A stretch of 64,000 bases of DNA from Alloboseaceae bacterium BT-24-1 (GCA_025846845.1 JAOYTL010000020.1:1-64000); one strand, 5' to 3'. Counted from the first letter of the stretch, positions 29,700 to 38,958 are shown. The notes: generated by a model from the letters alone, not told the origin. Made by a program: numbers and translations.

Positions 29700-30140
29700 A
29701 TGGCCGTCTCGCTCAAGGAACCGCAGGACGGCGATCTCGGCGAAGTCAGCGAGATCAACGTCACGCCTTTCATCGATGTGATCCTGGTGCTGCTGATCAT
29801 TTTCATGGTCGCGGCGCCGCTCTCGACGGTCGACGTCGCGGTCGATCTGCCGGTCTCGAATGCGCAAACACAGCCGCGGCCCGACAAGCCGGTCTTCCTG
29901 ACCGTCAAGCAGGACCTGTCGCTGGCGCTCGGCAACGACACCGTGCCACGCGAGCAATTGCAGGCGGTACTCGACCGCCAGACCAGCAGTGACCGCGAGC
30001 AGCGCATCTTCCTGCGCGCCGATGGGGCCGTGGCCTATCGCGAGCTGATGGAGGTCATGAACAAGCTGCGCCAGGCCGGCTATCTCAAGATCGCACTGGT
30101 CGGGCTCGAGGACACCGGCCAGGGAGCCGGCAAGCCATGA
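29700..30140 (+). CDS. exbD: TonB-system transport protein ExbD
   Basis: A 146-residue protein with a short cytoplasmic N-terminus, one membrane segment holding the proton-carrying aspartate (INVTPFIDVILVLLIIFMV, Asp about residue 26) and a periplasmic domain ending at VALVGLED. It pairs with ExbB. The stop overlaps the tonB start by four bases. Confidence 0.94.
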   Translation: MAVSLKEPQDGDLGEVSEINVTPFIDVILVLLIIFMVAAPLSTVDVAVDLPVSNAQTQPRPDKPVFLTVKQDLSLALGNDTVPREQLQAVLDRQTSSDREQRIFLRADGAVAYRELMEVMNKLRQAGYLKIALVGLEDTGQGAGKP

Positions 30141-31003
30141 TCGCCGCCGCGCCCGACCGCCGCTGGCTCGCCGCGCTGCGCTGGGGCGCAGCGGCACTGA
30201 CTGTCGCGTCCCTGCATGGCGGGCTCGCCTGGGTCGGCGTGCACTGGCGTCCGACGGAAGCCGCGGCTGGCGCACCGGAACCGGCGGTGATGATCGAGCT
30301 CGCAGCGCTCTCGGTCGCGCCCGAAGCGCCGCCGGAGGAGCTGCCGGTCGCGCCGGAGCGGGCGGAGCCTGAGCCGCCACCGCCGGAGCCAGTCAAGGAG
30401 ACCCCACCGCCCGAGCCCGTTCCGGAGCCGGAACCCGTTCCGGAGCCGATCCCGGTCGAGCAGCCCGAGGTCAAGCTGCCGGAGCTGCCGCAGATCCCGA
30501 ACCTCGACGCGGTGCTGCTGCCACCCCCGCCCGAGCTGAAACCGGTGGAGAAGAAGCCACTGCCGCCGAAGGTCGTCGAGAAGAAGAAAGAAAAGCCGAA
30601 GCCCAAGGTCGTCGAGCGCAAGCCGGTCGAGCGCCGGGCGCCGGAAGCCGTTGCGCCGAAACCGTCGGAGCAGCGCGCCGCGGCGCCGACCAGCGCGGCA
30701 CAGGGCACGGCCAGCCAGCCGACGGTCTCGACCGCCTCCTGGCGCGGCTCATTGATCGCCCATCTCAACCGCTACAAGCGCTTTCCGGGCGGCGCGAGCC
30801 CCGGCACGGTGCAGGTCGCCTTCGCGATCGACCGCAGCGGCAATGTGCTGTCGTCGCGCGTCGTCGGCTCGTCGGGCGATTCCGCGCTGGACGCCGAGGC
30901 GGCGGCGATGATCCGCCGCGCCAGCCCGGTTCCGGCGCCGCCAGCAGGTGTCGGCGGAGGCGGCGCGGTCTCGCTCTCGGTGCCGATCCGCTTCAGCCGG
31001 TAA
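30137..31003 (+). CDS. tonB: Energy transducer TonB
   Basis: A 288-residue TonB. One N-terminal membrane segment (about residues 12-35) leads into a long Pro/Glu- then Pro/Lys-rich periplasmic rod (about 55-190; repeats such as PEPEPVPEPIP). The C-terminal TonB domain (about 200-288) has HLNRYKRFPGG and VQVAFAIDRSGNV, which contact TonB boxes of outer-membrane receptors. No receptor gene lies in the window, so it probably serves receptors elsewhere. Confidence 0.93.
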   Translation: MIAAAPDRRWLAALRWGAAALTVASLHGGLAWVGVHWRPTEAAAGAPEPAVMIELAALSVAPEAPPEELPVAPERAEPEPPPPEPVKETPPPEPVPEPEPVPEPIPVEQPEVKLPELPQIPNLDAVLLPPPPELKPVEKKPLPPKVVEKKKEKPKPKVVERKPVERRAPEAVAPKPSEQRAAAPTSAAQGTASQPTVSTASWRGSLIAHLNRYKRFPGGASPGTVQVAFAIDRSGNVLSSRVVGSSGDSALDAEAAAMIRRASPVPAPPAGVGGGGAVSLSVPIRFSR

Positions 31004-31012
31004 GGCTTCCGC

Positions 31013-32320
31013 TCAGCGCGGGGCGCCCTGGGGCTGAAACGGCGTCGTCACGGTGTCGCCGACTGCGGCTCCGGTATCCTGGATGTTGTTGCCGAGATGC
31101 TCGACCCGGTCGCCGAGGTGGCGGCGCGCGTTCGGATCGACCACCGCGATCGGGGCGGTGACCACAATGCCGGCGGCGGTGCCCACCGCCGCGGCGGCGC
31201 TGCCGGTCACCTCGATCAGGCGCTCGCCGAGGCCGACGCGTGAATCCGTGATCGGCTGGCCATCGACGAGACGCGTGCCGATTAGCTTCACCACCTCCGG
31301 GCTCTCGGCGAACTTTCCGTGATTGAGCTTGTCGCCGGTGCGCAGCTTGGTCAGGTTCAGGACCGTGATCTTGTCCGCCTCGAACTCGCTCTTGTAGGGT
31401 TCGACATCGGGATCGACCGCGCCGAGACGGTCCTTGTTGCCCCAGACCCGGCGCGAGACCGCAAGCGCACGATCGTCCTGCGAGACGAAGAGCGTGAATT
31501 TCGGCCGCCGCCCCGTCATCTCCGCGATTTGGGTGCGGAAGACGTCGGCGTCGACGTCGGGCGAGGCGAGCATGACATTGGCGATCTTCGGCGGAATGCC
31601 GCGATTGCGCACCGCCATCTGGGTCAATGACTCCAGCGCGACCCAGTTGCCCATGGAATGGGCGAGCAGCGAGACCTCACCGACGGCCGGATCGCGCGCC
31701 AACGCCTGCAGCAGGTTCTCGAGCGCGTTGCGAGAATAGGTCGCACTCTCGCGGTCATAGCCATAGGCGAAGAGCGAGCCGCGCGACGGCCAGGTGAACA
31801 ACACCGGCACGACATCCGCGTCGGAATCGTGGACGATCTGGGCGAAGCGGTAGACCGCATCCTCGAAGCGGTTGTTGAAGCCGTGGACGAAGACCATGAC
31901 GCGGCGCTTCGGCACCCGCGAGACGCGCTCATGCAGGCGCGCCAGCCCGGTCTTGGCATCGAGCTTGTCGACCTTGAGCGTGACGAAATCGGTCTCGGGA
32001 TTGCCCGGAAGCCGGCTCGGCCATTGCACCTCGCCGATCTTGCGGCTGCTGTCGGGCGGCAGCGAGATGGTCATCTCGACAAAGGACGGTTTGCCGCGCT
32101 CGCCCGAGAACAGCACGCCGGCATCCGGATCAGCGGCGCGCGTCGTCGCCACCAGCATGGTGACCTTGCTGGTCCCTGGCACGGTCGAGGTGACCGGCGT
32201 CAGCACGCCCTTCACGTCGCCAGCGCAGCCGGCGAGGAAAACGGCCATGAAGACGGCTGCCGCCCCCCCTTGACCAGATCGGGCGGTTGGCGACAGCGGG
32301 TCTTTGCGGCTGATCGGCAT
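31013..32320 (-). CDS. Alpha/beta-hydrolase lipoprotein (DUF900 family)
   Basis: A 435-residue protein with a lipobox (FLAGC, about residue 32) and a DUF900 alpha/beta-hydrolase fold: VMVFVHGFNNRFEDAVYRF and the nucleophile elbow LLAHSMGNWVALE (Ser about residue 217). A C-terminal extension from about 370 has a Gly/Ala/Val-rich stretch like a membrane-associated helix. It probably acts as an esterase or lipase at the membrane. ATG 32320 is chosen over the GTG three bases earlier. The gene is convergent with tonB and stands alone. Confidence 0.78.
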   Translation of the reverse strand: MPISRKDPLSPTARSGQGGAAAVFMAVFLAGCAGDVKGVLTPVTSTVPGTSKVTMLVATTRAADPDAGVLFSGERGKPSFVEMTISLPPDSSRKIGEVQWPSRLPGNPETDFVTLKVDKLDAKTGLARLHERVSRVPKRRVMVFVHGFNNRFEDAVYRFAQIVHDSDADVVPVLFTWPSRGSLFAYGYDRESATYSRNALENLLQALARDPAVGEVSLLAHSMGNWVALESLTQMAVRNRGIPPKIANVMLASPDVDADVFRTQIAEMTGRRPKFTLFVSQDDRALAVSRRVWGNKDRLGAVDPDVEPYKSEFEADKITVLNLTKLRTGDKLNHGKFAESPEVVKLIGTRLVDGQPITDSRVGLGERLIEVTGSAAAAVGTAAGIVVTAPIAVVDPNARRHLGDRVEHLGNNIQDTGAAVGDTVTTPFQPQGAPR

Positions 32321-32406
32321 CACTGGTTACCTAAGGTCCCGCTTGCAGCCCAGACCATGCTGGCGCGCCGCCTGCCCCGTCAAGGACGCCGAAGCCACAG
32401 TGGCGG

Positions 32407-33174
32407 TCAGACCATGTACTGACCGCCATTCACCTCGATGGTCTGGCCGGTGATGTAGCCGCTCATCGCCGGGCTCGCGAGGAAGAGGAAGACGCCGACA
32501 TTGTCCTGCGGCGTGCCGACCCGCTCCATCGGCACGGTCTTGCGCATCGCCTCGATCTGCTCGGCCGTCGAGTAGCGTTCGTGGAACGGCGTCATGATCA
32601 CGCCCGGCGAGACGCCGTTGACGCGGATGCCGAAGGGCACGAACTCCTTGGCCATGCCGCGGGTCAGGTTGAGCACGAAGGCCTTGGAGCTGGCATAGAG
32701 CGAGGAGCCCGGGCCGCCGCCATTGCGCGCGGCGATCGAGCTCAGATTGATCACACTCGCCTTGTTGCCGGATGTCTTGAGATAGGGCAGCGCCGCCTTC
32801 GAGGCCATCACCACCGAGCGGACATTGAGATCGACCACGGCGTCGAAGAACTCGTCCTCGATCTCGGCGATCGGCGTGCGCTTCACCAGCGCGCCGGCAT
32901 TGTTGACGAGCACATCGAGCCCGCCGAGCTTGTCGGCGGCCTTGTTGACGAGGTCGACCGCCTGCGCGCTGTCGGCGACGTCGGCTTGCAGCACATGCGC
33001 CTCGCCGCCGGCGCCCCGTATCTCGGCGGCGATGGCATTCGCCTTGGCCTCGCTCGACTTGTAGTGCACCACGACGCGCATGCCGTGCGCTGCATAGGCT
33101 TTTGCCACGGCGGCGCCTATGCCGGTGCTGGAGCCGGTGACCAGGGCGCGCAGCCCCTTCAGATCTTCGAGCAT
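32407..33174 (-). CDS. SDR-family oxidoreductase
   Basis: A 255-residue classical SDR: cofactor motif VTGSSTGIGAAVA, NNAG, catalytic NLSS and YASSKAF, and the C-terminal GQTIEVNGGQYMV. Position 33174 is chosen over the ATG three bases upstream because GGGAGG then has normal spacing. The substrate is unknown; it is not close enough to another pathway gene to assign one. Confidence 0.85.
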   Translation of the reverse strand: MLEDLKGLRALVTGSSTGIGAAVAKAYAAHGMRVVVHYKSSEAKANAIAAEIRGAGGEAHVLQADVADSAQAVDLVNKAADKLGGLDVLVNNAGALVKRTPIAEIEDEFFDAVVDLNVRSVVMASKAALPYLKTSGNKASVINLSSIAARNGGGPGSSLYASSKAFVLNLTRGMAKEFVPFGIRVNGVSPGVIMTPFHERYSTAEQIEAMRKTVPMERVGTPQDNVGVFLFLASPAMSGYITGQTIEVNGGQYMV

Positions 33175-33282
33175 CATTCCTCCCGTCGGATGCGAGTTTA
33201 AATCGTTTCAGGAACGATCTTGCGCGACCCGGCGCCGAACCGCCAGCGCCGCTTCGGCAACCCGGCCATTCGCGGAAGGCGT

Positions 33283-33573
33283 TCAGAGGAACTTGGTGAC
33301 TGCCTTGAACTCCGCCAGCAGCGCGCGCGCTTCCGCCGGCAGGCTGCCGGCGGCCTCCTCGAGACAGTGACCGATATGCTCCTGGATCAGGATCTTGCGG
33401 GCGTTGGCGATCGCTCCTTCGACCGCCTGCAATTGCTGGGCGATATCGAGGCAGGAGCGGACATTGGCGACCATCTCGATGGTCGAGCGCAGGTGTCCCT
33501 CAGCCCGCTTCAGCCGCGTGATGATCTCCGGATGCCGGTGATGGTGGATCCGGGCGTGTTCTTCGTCCTGCAT
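33283..33573 (-). CDS. rcnR: RcnR/FrmR/CsoR-family metal- or formaldehyde-sensing repressor
   Basis: A 96-residue all-helical DUF156 repressor. Sensor residues of the RcnR/FrmR branch are visible: an N-terminal His-rich start (HARIHHHRH), the key cysteine in RSCLDIAQQL (about residue 41) and the EHIGHC cluster (about 65-70). The ATG at 33573 is where the family begins; the open frame further upstream is unrelated. It is divergent from the nickel/cobalt exporter gene and should repress it when no metal is bound. An FrmR-like formaldehyde role is less likely given that neighbour. Confidence 0.85.
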   Translation of the reverse strand: MQDEEHARIHHHRHPEIITRLKRAEGHLRSTIEMVANVRSCLDIAQQLQAVEGAIANARKILIQEHIGHCLEEAAGSLPAEARALLAEFKAVTKFL

Positions 33574-33787
33574 TTCGGGCCCCGCAACTTGATCCCATCC
33601 TCCCCGGGAGGTTATAGATTGGCACAACCGCTGCACAAGCGGCCCCCGATCAGGCAGGCGCCGGCGCGAGACCGGGCGCATCCCGATGATCGGGCGGGCG
33701 AGGACGAGACGGGCGCCCCCGACCAGTTCCGGCAAGGCCGGACGGCACGGCAGCGCGCGACCCGTTCCGGATCCGGAGCACCAAGTC
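33574..33787. promoter_or_regulatory. Divergent rcnR-rcnA control region
   Basis: A GC palindrome CCTCCCCGGGAGG (33599-33611) flanked on the right by TTATAG lies 26 bases from the repressor ATG. CsoR/RcnR-family operators are C/G tracts flanked by TA-rich ends, so this is the likely repressor site. An open frame that crosses the region from 33686 does not resemble RcnA until position 33788. Confidence 0.5.
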
Positions 33788-34690
33788 GTGCCGAGCTTCA
33801 CGGAACTGCTGGCGCAAGGCGCCGGCCATGCCTGGCTGTTCATTCCGAGTGCGATCCTGCTCGGCGCGTTGCACGGGCTCGAGCCCGGGCACTCCAAGAC
33901 GATGATGGCGGCCTTCATCGTCGCCATCCGCGGCTCGGTCCTGCAGGCGATGCTGCTCGGCCTCGCGGCGACGCTCTCGCATACGCTCGTCGTCTGGGGC
34001 GTGGTCCTCGGCGGCCTCTATCTGACGCGCGACTTCAATGCCGAGGCGACCGAGCCCTGGTTCCAGCTCGCCTCCGGCGCGATCATCATCGCCATCGCGC
34101 TCTGGATGCTCTGGCGGACCTGGACAGAGCAACGCGCGCTGCGCCCGGTTGGCCATAGCCATGGCGGTGGTCGGCATCACCACAGCCACAATCACTCCCA
34201 CGCGCACGGCCATTCGCACAGGCACCCCCATAGTTGCCATCTTGATGAAGCGGCCGGCGACGAACCGATGGACGCGCACCAGCTCGCCCATTCCGAGGAT
34301 ATCCGTCGACGTTTTGCCGACCGGCCGGTGACGACCTGGCAGATCGTGCTGTTCGGGTTGACCGGTGGGCTGATCCCCTGCCCGGCGGCGATCACCGTGC
34401 TGCTGATCTGCATGCAATTGCGCGAGATCGCGCTCGGCGCCGTACTGGTGCTGTGCTTTTCGATCGGGCTGGCGATCACGCTGGTCTCGGTCGGCATCGC
34501 CGCCTCGCTCAGCCTGCGCGCCATCGAGAAGCGTTCCACCTGGCTGTCGACTGTCGCGGCGCGGGCGCCCTATGTCTCCGGCGCGCTGATCGTGCTGGTC
34601 GGCCTCTACACAGCCTGGCATGGCTGGAGCGGGCTGCAGGCGCAGGCTCCGCGCGCGGCGGCGATGCTGATCAGCCCATCGCCTGGTTGA
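33788..34690 (+). CDS. rcnA: Nickel/cobalt efflux protein RcnA
   Basis: A 300-residue exporter. The start matches E. coli RcnA closely: SFTELLAQG...WLFIPSAILLGALHGLEPGHSKTMMAAF. A His-rich cytoplasmic loop lies at about residues 118-150 (HHHSHNHSHAHGHSH), and a second membrane block has GGLIPCPAAITVLL. I choose GTG 33788 because homology begins there; the ATG at 33686 would add 34 unrelated residues. It pumps Ni and Co and is divergent from its probable repressor. The 3' end overlaps the convergent acetyltransferase gene by 20 bases. Confidence 0.9.
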   Translation: MPSFTELLAQGAGHAWLFIPSAILLGALHGLEPGHSKTMMAAFIVAIRGSVLQAMLLGLAATLSHTLVVWGVVLGGLYLTRDFNAEATEPWFQLASGAIIIAIALWMLWRTWTEQRALRPVGHSHGGGRHHHSHNHSHAHGHSHRHPHSCHLDEAAGDEPMDAHQLAHSEDIRRRFADRPVTTWQIVLFGLTGGLIPCPAAITVLLICMQLREIALGAVLVLCFSIGLAITLVSVGIAASLSLRAIEKRSTWLSTVAARAPYVSGALIVLVGLYTAWHGWSGLQAQAPRAAAMLISPSPG

Positions 34691-35519
34691 CCAGAGCGAA
34701 TCGATGCACCGGGCCAGCGGCCGCAGGCGAGACGCCCCGCGCCATCACCACGCCGGAAGCGACGAGTGGCAGGCCGCGCTCGCTCAGCCAGGCGCCGAGG
34801 CCGGTGCGGGCCGGCACGTCGATACGGACGAAATCGCCGCGACGGGCAGCGAGCAGCGCTGCGATCAGATTGCAGGCGGCGGCATCGTCGACAGCCGCGA
34901 CCGGGCCGATCAGCCAGCCATGCCCATGGCGGCGCAGGAAGCCGAAGCCGGCGGGCACGCTGTCGCGCTCGATCAGGATCGCATGGCCGCGGGCCAGCAA
35001 GGCCTCGAGGACCGGCGCGCGCGGCAATCCCGTCGCCTCGCTATCGAGCTGGGCCAATAGCGGCAGATCGGCAGCGATGGCCGGGCGCATGCTCTCATTC
35101 GCGGCGAGGATTGGCCCGGTCAGCTCCGGCCAGTCGCCCTGGTGCTGGCGGACTTCGTCGATGGCGATGAAGCCGTATCTGGCATAGAGCGGCTCGCCCT
35201 GCGGCGTGGCGACGAGCCCAAGCGTCCTGCCGTCCGTCGCCGCGATCAGCCGCTCGGTCAGCAGCTTGCCGATGCCCTGCCCCTGCCGATCCGGCGCGAC
35301 GATGATCGTGCCGAGCGTGGCGTGGCTCGCGCCGAAGCCCCACCAGAGCCCGACACCGGCGATCTCGCCCTCGCTCGGCAGGACGAAGCCTCGGCCGAGC
35401 GCGAGTGCGAACTCCCAATCCTCGCGCCGATGCGGCCAGCCGATCGCCGCCGAAAGCCTCTGGCAGGCCTCGGCGTCGGACGGAGCGGCAGGGCGAAGCG
35501 TCAGCTGTGGCGGCATCAT
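34671..35519 (-). CDS. GNAT-family N-acetyltransferase, two-domain
   Basis: A 282-residue protein. The N-terminal GNAT domain has the acetyl-CoA motif APDRQGQGIGKLLTERLI (about residues 72-90). The second half, with LPRAPVLEALLARG and AGFGFLRRHGHGWLIGPV, looks like a degenerate second GNAT-type domain as in some tandem acetyltransferases. Two adjacent ATGs (35519, 35516) are possible starts; the longer open frame upstream lacks family features. The substrate is unknown. Confidence 0.75.
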   Translation of the reverse strand: MMPPQLTLRPAAPSDAEACQRLSAAIGWPHRREDWEFALALGRGFVLPSEGEIAGVGLWWGFGASHATLGTIIVAPDRQGQGIGKLLTERLIAATDGRTLGLVATPQGEPLYARYGFIAIDEVRQHQGDWPELTGPILAANESMRPAIAADLPLLAQLDSEATGLPRAPVLEALLARGHAILIERDSVPAGFGFLRRHGHGWLIGPVAAVDDAAACNLIAALLAARRGDFVRIDVPARTGLGAWLSERGLPLVASGVVMARGVSPAAAGPVHRFALVNQAMG

Positions 35520-35529
35520 CGGCGCGCCC

Positions 35530-36051
35530 TCAGCGACAGAACCCGGCACAGCCGGACTGCCAGAACGGGGCGGCCGCATCCAAAGGAGGCACCGAGGGGC
35601 GTGGCTTGGCGTCCGGCAGATCCGCCGGCACCGGCACGACCAGCTCCCACCAGCGATGGGCGCATTGCGAGCGGAAGGCCATCTGGTCGCTGATCGAGGT
35701 GTTCTCGCGGGCAAGCACGGCGTCGAGCGCGTCGCAGGCGCGGCGGAGCGCGGCGTCGCGGGCGTCGCCTGGATCGTTGGCGTAATCATGGAAAGCAGCG
35801 GTGAAGGCTTCCATCTCGCGAGCGAAATGGGGCCACTCGCCGCGCCCGAGATTCCAGGCATCCATCCATTCGCGCACCACAGTCTCGACCGCCTCGGCTT
35901 TCGGCTTGCCGGCGACCTTGCGGGCGGTGGTCAGCATATGGCGCATCAATTCGGCGCGGGCGTGGAGCTGGCGAGCGGCAAGCGCGGCGGTCTGCATCGC
36001 CATGATCGCGCGCTCGGCCTCGAGCTGCAGTTCCTCGACGAAATGGGCCAT
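35530..36051 (-). CDS. Hypothetical protein, 173 residues
   Basis: Not recognised. It is mostly helical and rich in Ala, Glu and Arg, with a likely coiled-coil N-terminal half (residues 1-60) and a Pro-rich C-terminus ending in CAGFCR. No signal peptide or membrane segment. GCGGAGGTTCTG before the ATG at 36051 is a good ribosome site and supports a real gene. The acetyltransferase gene follows after ten bases, so the two are probably one transcript. Confidence 0.55.
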   Translation of the reverse strand: MAHFVEELQLEAERAIMAMQTAALAARQLHARAELMRHMLTTARKVAGKPKAEAVETVVREWMDAWNLGRGEWPHFAREMEAFTAAFHDYANDPGDARDAALRRACDALDAVLARENTSISDQMAFRSQCAHRWWELVVPVPADLPDAKPRPSVPPLDAAAPFWQSGCAGFCR

Positions 36052-36121
36052 CAGAACCTCCGCTAGATAGTTTGGAGCGGGATTACTGCGAAAAACCGGT
36101 TCCCACTTTTTCGCATCCCGC

Positions 36122-37051
36122 TCAGGGCAGCGTCGCGAGCCGGTCGAACAGGCGCTGGAACAGCGCCTCCGCCTCGACATTCGCGACGACATGGGCATTG
36201 GCCTGCCGCTTGAGCCGGCCGTTCCAGTCGATAGTCGTGCGACCCCGCAACGGACCGTCACCGGTCTCGACCTCGACGAAACAGTCGCGGCCGGCAAAGA
36301 GTTCCGGCCAGAGCAGGAAGGCGATCACGCAAGGATCGTGCATCGGATGGCCAGCGGTGCCGAGCCCGCCGGGGCGCGGACGCGTCAGCATGCCGTGCAC
36401 CGCCTTGCCCGTCGCATTGCCGAAGGACAGAAGGCAGGCGACCTGCTCGTGCGAGGCGATCGCCTGATGGGTGACGCCGAGGCCCATCATCACGATCGGG
36501 CGGCCACAGTCGAAGACGATCGCGGCGGCGTGCGGGTCGACATGCACGTTGAACTCGGCCGCCGGGGTAATGTTGCCGAGCGCCAGAGCCCCGCCCATCA
36601 GCACGATGCGCTTCACCTTGACGAGCACGTCCGGCGCCAGCCGGAAGGCCAAAGCGAGATTGGTCAGCGGCCCAAGCGGACAGAGTATGACGCTGTCGTC
36701 CGGCGCGGCGCGCAGAATGGAGATCAGAGCTTCGACGGCATGGCCTGGGTTAGCCTTGCCACGGGCCGGCGGCAGATCGGCGCCGGCGAGGCCGTCGGGC
36801 CCACAAACGAATTCGGCGGTCGAGAGCGGGAAGATCAATGGCCGGTCGGCCCCGGCATGGATGGGCACATCCTCGCGCCCGGCGAGCTCGCGGATACGCA
36901 GCGCGTTGGCGGTGGTCAGCGCGAGCGGGACATTGCCGGCGACGGTGGTGATCGCCTTGAGGTCGAGCTCCGGGCTGGCGAAGGCGAGCAGCAGGGCAAC
37001 CGCATCGTCCTGGCCGGGATCGGTATCGATGAGAACCGTCTCGCTGGTCAT
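36122..37051 (-). CDS. Inosine-uridine-type nucleoside hydrolase
   Basis: A 309-residue IUNH-family N-ribohydrolase. The calcium-binding aspartates are in DTDPGQDDAVALL (residues 8-20); the active-site region EFNVHVDPHAA (about 164-174) and HDPC near the C-terminus are conserved. It splits nucleosides to base plus ribose. It is the last gene of the leftward sugar operon, one base behind the ABC ATPase gene, which suggests that the importer carries a nucleoside or that ribose joins the same pathway. Confidence 0.88.
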   Translation of the reverse strand: MTSETVLIDTDPGQDDAVALLLAFASPELDLKAITTVAGNVPLALTTANALRIRELAGREDVPIHAGADRPLIFPLSTAEFVCGPDGLAGADLPPARGKANPGHAVEALISILRAAPDDSVILCPLGPLTNLALAFRLAPDVLVKVKRIVLMGGALALGNITPAAEFNVHVDPHAAAIVFDCGRPIVMMGLGVTHQAIASHEQVACLLSFGNATGKAVHGMLTRPRPGGLGTAGHPMHDPCVIAFLLWPELFAGRDCFVEVETGDGPLRGRTTIDWNGRLKRQANAHVVANVEAEALFQRLFDRLATLP

Positions 37052-37052
37052 C

Positions 37053-37820
37053 TCAGGCAGCCCTGGCGTTGCCAGCCATGATCATGTGGCTGAGATCGTC
37101 GGCGGTGAGATCACCGAGCGGGCGATCGACGTATTTTCTACCTGCGCCCATGATCACCACCCGATCGGCGAGCGCGACCACGTCGCGCATATTGTGGCTG
37201 ATCAGCAGCACCGTCCTGCCATCCGCCTTGAGCTTGCGGATCAGGTCGAGGACAAGCGCCGTCTCCTTGACGCCGAGTGCCGCCGTCGGCTCGTCCATGA
37301 TGATGATCTCGGCCTTCCAGCGCAGGGCGCGGGAGATCGCCACCGCCTGGCGCTGACCGCCGGAGAGCCGCTCGACCGGCCGGTCCATGTCCTCGACCGT
37401 GACCGAGAGCTGCTTGAGGAAGCCCCGCGCCGCCTGCGCCATCTTCTTCTTGTCGAGCACGCGCAGGAACGGCAGCAGCATGGGCCTGGTCAGCTCCGAG
37501 CCCATGAAGACGTTCTGGGCGATCGAGAGCCGCGGCGCCAGCGCGAGGTCCTGGTAGATCGTGGCAACGCCATGGCTCAGCGCGTCATGCGGCGAGGCGA
37601 AGACGACCTCTTTGCCGCGCATCTGGAGCGTGCCCGAGGTCGCTTCCTCGGCGCCGGAGACCACCTTGATCAGGCTCGACTTGCCGGCGCCGTTGTCGCC
37701 GCAGATGGCGACGACCTCGCCGGCAAAGATGTCGAGATCGACCTCGCGCACCGCCACGACCGGGCCGTACGCCTTGCCGATGCCGCGGAGGGAGAGGATG
37801 GGTGTGGTGGTGTCTGTCAT
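37053..37820 (-). CDS. ABC sugar importer ATPase, single-domain (CUT2, FrcA-like)
   Basis: A 255-residue ATPase with one nucleotide-binding domain; ribose-type RbsA proteins have two, so this is the FrcA-like short form. Walker A GDNGAGKSS (about residues 40-48), signature LSGGQRQAVAISRA, Walker B IIIMDEPTAALG, switch ISHN. The start at 37820 is set by the family; upstream sequence in frame belongs to the palindromic repeat. It energises the permease at 38992 together with the binding protein at 38017. Confidence 0.88.
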   Translation of the reverse strand: MTDTTTPILSLRGIGKAYGPVVAVREVDLDIFAGEVVAICGDNGAGKSSLIKVVSGAEEATSGTLQMRGKEVVFASPHDALSHGVATIYQDLALAPRLSIAQNVFMGSELTRPMLLPFLRVLDKKKMAQAARGFLKQLSVTVEDMDRPVERLSGGQRQAVAISRALRWKAEIIIMDEPTAALGVKETALVLDLIRKLKADGRTVLLISHNMRDVVALADRVVIMGAGRKYVDRPLGDLTADDLSHMIMAGNARAA

Positions 37821-37863
37821 TGCTTGAACCAGTTCGCACAGCGCGTCGGAAAGCCGCAACGAG

Positions 37864-38007
37864 CCCCTCTCCCCTTGCGGGAGAGGGTCGGGGCGAGGGG
37901 TCGCGCCACTCCGCATCGCTGGCCGAACACCCCGATCCCGAACGGTCGCGCGACCCCTCATCCGTCTCGGCTTCGCCGAGCCACCTTCTCCCGCAAGGGG
38001 AGAAGGG
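37864..38007. repeat. Palindromic repeat of about 150 bp, copy 2 (inverted relative to copy 1)
   Basis: The reverse complement begins CCCTTCTCCCCTTGCGGGAG and ends with CTCTCCCGCAAGGGGAGAGG, as at 20477-20626, with the same GGCTCGGCGAAGCC hairpin and GGGGTCGC/GCGACCCC inner arms. It lies directly behind the binding-protein gene when read in the direction of the operon. Confidence 0.85.
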
Positions 38008-38016
38008 AAAACGCCC

Positions 38017-38958
38017 TCACTTCAGGAACTGCTGAACGTTGTTCTTGTCGACCAGCACGGCCTCGGTGAAGAGATAGGGGCCGGCGGCGATGGTCTCCTT
38101 CGGCTTCTTCTCAACGACGATCGCCTGGATCGCGTCGACCGCCTGCTTGCCCATCTCCTCGAAGGGGATCGAGACGGTCGCCATGAAGGTCGAGGCTGGG
38201 TCGGCGATGCGGGCATAGGTCTCCTTGCCGCCATCGACCGAGACTAGCGGAATCTGGCCCTTCTTCACGCCCTGCGCCTGCAGCAGGTCATCGATGATGT
38301 AGGCCTGACCGTCGAACGAAGCCCAGATGCCGTTGATCTTGCCCTGGTTCTGCAGCAGCAGCGCCTGCATGCCGGCGCGGACATCGTCGCGCCAGCTCTG
38401 GGTGCGCGCCATCGAGAACTTGCCGAGTTCCTTCACGCCCTGGTTCTCGGAGAGCACATTGTCGAGCAGCTTGCCGCGGATGCGCGAGGCGACGTTGAGG
38501 TCGAAGCGGGCGGTGACGATGTTGCCCTGATAGCCGAGCTGGCCGAGCAGATAGAGCGCCGCCTCGGCGCCGACCTTGTACTCGTTGGTCTGGATGTCGA
38601 AGAGCGCGTGCGGGCTCGAACCCGATTGCACGGTGATCACCGGGATCTTGGCGTCCTTGGCCGCCTTGAACTGGGCGTCCGCCTCGACCGGCTTGCCCAT
38701 GGCGATGATGATCGCATCGACCTTCTTGGCGATCAGCGCGTCGAACTGCTCGGCATGCTTGGGCAGCGCGCCTTCCGAGTTCAGCAGCGTGACGTTCCAG
38801 CCCTTGGCCTTGGCGGCGGCGGTGGCGGCATTGGCGACGCGGGCATGCGTCTCCGACGAGAACTGGAAGCCGATGACACCGAGCTCGAAGGCCTGCGCCC
38901 CCTGCCCGAGACCAATGACGGCAACCGCCGCCAGCACAACTCTCTTCAAACCGACCAT
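38017..38958 (-). CDS. ABC sugar importer, periplasmic binding protein (CUT2, type 1)
   Basis: A 313-residue protein with a signal peptide ending AQA and a two-lobe ribose-binding-protein fold: LGVIGFQFSSETHARVANAA, DAIIIAMGKPVEA, and VSVDGGKETYARI. It captures a monosaccharide, polyol or nucleoside and passes it to the permease encoded 33 bases upstream. Ligand identity cannot be read. Confidence 0.87.
   Translation of the reverse strand: MVGLKRVVLAAVAVIGLGQGAQAFELGVIGFQFSSETHARVANAATAAAKAKGWNVTLLNSEGALPKHAEQFDALIAKKVDAIIIAMGKPVEADAQFKAAKDAKIPVITVQSGSSPHALFDIQTNEYKVGAEAALYLLGQLGYQGNIVTARFDLNVASRIRGKLLDNVLSENQGVKELGKFSMARTQSWRDDVRAGMQALLLQNQGKINGIWASFDGQAYIIDDLLQAQGVKKGQIPLVSVDGGKETYARIADPASTFMATVSIPFEEMGKQAVDAIQAIVVEKKPKETIAAGPYLFTEAVLVDKNNVQQFLK

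Noticed and set aside
33686..33787. N-terminal extension of rcnA from ATG 33686
   Set aside because: The 34 extra residues are Arg/Pro-rich and unlike RcnA, whose homology begins at the GTG at 33788.
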